From NCBI GenBank assembly GCA_046727435.1, contig JBKPCR010000505.1:1-6265 (forward strand): a stretch of DNA of 6,265 nucleotides, in the 5' to 3' direction. The stretch's first letter is position 1; every line of letters starts with the position of its first letter. Below, piece by piece: positions 5,549 through 6,265 of this stretch. The notes under the pieces were generated by a model, which had not been told where the DNA came from, ran no database searches, and was given only the letters and a program-made list of their open reading frames with translations. Origin of the DNA: CAVPRW01 sp046727435 [NCBI: bacterium]. Its GTDB lineage: Bacteria; Tectomicrobia; Entotheonellia; J063. The position numbers were made by a program, and so were the translations under genes.

Positions 5549-6265
5549 TCAATGCACATCGATGTATTCGATGGGGAACATCTCATAGGGGTCGTCGGGC
5601 TCGACCACGTGATTGACACAAAACCGATAGACTGCACCGCGTTCCAGATAGGCCGGGTTATAGGGACAGGCCACCCCGGTGATCAGGCCGCCCCATTCGG
5701 GGATCGGCAGATGAATGGCCTGGTGCCTGGTGATGGCGGCGATGGAGGAGGCGATCTCCTGCGTTGGCGCCGTGACTTCGAATAGCAGGCAGAGCTCATG
5801 CGTATGGATGTCCTTGACCGGCTCAAGCGGTCCCATGGTGCCGTTCTTACCGTACACACGGATGTAAAAGACATAGTCATCACGCGATAAGGCTTCGCCG
5901 TACACGTCTGCGACCCGCGCATGCACCCGTTCGTAGACGCGCGCCACCCAGTCGTCGATCTGACGGATGATAAAGGGATCGCGAATCGACCCGACGACCA
6001 CACTCTGATAGCCCACCTTTTCTGCGCCTTCCAGTTTCACCGTATAGCGCTCTGCCGGAATGAACTGGCTCCTCGTCACACGCACGCGGCGGTCGTCGAG
6101 CGCTTCATACCGCGAGTGAGTTAAATCGATCGTGCCGTTCGATTCCACATGCAAGTATGGATCGGCATTCTCGTAGAGGCTGTGGGAGGCGATACTTTGC
6201 GGCGTACAGCGCAGCGCCGGGTCGAGGGGTTCGACATCAAAATGATTCGACCGACAAGTCGCCAT
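5549..6265 (-). CDS. AtuA family (acyclic terpene utilization-like, DUF1446) protein, 5' end outside window
   Basis: About 238 residues are visible, ending at TGA 5549-5551, with the frame open at the right edge. The ATG that coincides with the edge (6263-6265) is probably internal, because family proteins are longer and this part matches their C-terminal half. Conserved stretches are HFDVEPLDPALRCTPQSIAS, LYENADPY, YEALDDRRVRV, YTVKLEGAEKVGYQ and VYGKNGTMGPLEP, followed by EVTAPTQEIASSIAAITRHQ, IPEWGGLITGVACPYNP and a YRFCVNHVVEPDDPYEMF-like end. AtuA was named from the acyclic terpene (citronellol/geraniol) pathway of Pseudomonas, but most relatives, including this DUF4387-linked type, act on unknown substrates. 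It is the first visible gene of the minus-strand operon, and the promoter must lie outside. Confidence 0.85.
   Translation of the reverse strand: MATCRSNHFDVEPLDPALRCTPQSIASHSLYENADPYLHVESNGTIDLTHSRYEALDDRRVRVTRSQFIPAERYTVKLEGAEKVGYQSVVVGSIRDPFIIRQIDDWVARVYERVHARVADVYGEALSRDDYVFYIRVYGKNGTMGPLEPVKDIHTHELCLLFEVTAPTQEIASSIAAITRHQAIHLPIPEWGGLITGVACPYNPAYLERGAVYRFCVNHVVEPDDPYEMFPIEYIDVH

Noticed and set aside
5246-5785. Plus-strand 179-residue ORF
   Set aside because: It is antisense to the DUF4387 and AtuA-family genes and shows no family motif of its own.

Overview
This window carries three blocks. The G+C content is fairly high and Shine-Dalgarno sites are clear. The gene mix (AtuA/DUF4387 pair, F420-type luciferase-like oxidoreductase, ACMSD-like amidohydrolase, TTC38-like protein) suggests an uncultivated, metabolically versatile environmental bacterium, for example of the Tectomicrobia/Entotheonella or Rokubacteria type. 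That assignment is an inference from gene content and is weak; no taxonomic marker gene is present.

Block 1 (plus strand, 2-940) is the C-terminal two thirds of a tetratricopeptide-repeat protein of the TTC38 family, cut by the left edge. About 730 bases without an intact gene follow. They hold a short decayed remnant resembling the end of an F5/8 type C (discoidin) domain, with its stop at 1446-1448.

Block 2 (plus strand, about 1677-2129) is the most interesting part. A compact single-gene unit has a near-consensus promoter (TTGACA-16-TAGAAT), a strong ribosome binding site (AAGGAGG), an ATG at 1773 and a 95-codon reading frame of the SelW/Rdx family. An in-frame TGA at 1827-1829 falls exactly where the second active-site residue belongs (C-V-A-U, the CxxU redox motif). 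Twenty bases after this TGA a perfect 6-bp stem with a GUGG loop begins its loop, which fits a bacterial SECIS element. I read this as a selenoprotein. A standard gene caller would truncate it to a false 68-residue ORF starting at GTG 1854. A 16-bp perfect inverted repeat follows the gene.

Block 3 (minus strand, 6265 down to 2246) is a tightly spaced five-gene operon. In transcription order it contains an AtuA-family protein (5' end outside the window), a DUF4387 protein, an F420-type luciferase-like oxidoreductase, an ACMSD-like metal-dependent amidohydrolase, and a NodB-fold polysaccharide deacetylase/PuuE-like hydrolase. The first two are a familiar pair. The set looks like a catabolic cassette for a small organic acid, terpenoid or cyclic amide, with an unknown substrate. 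It converges with the selenoprotein gene, and the inverted repeat at 2088-2129 sits between the two transcription units.
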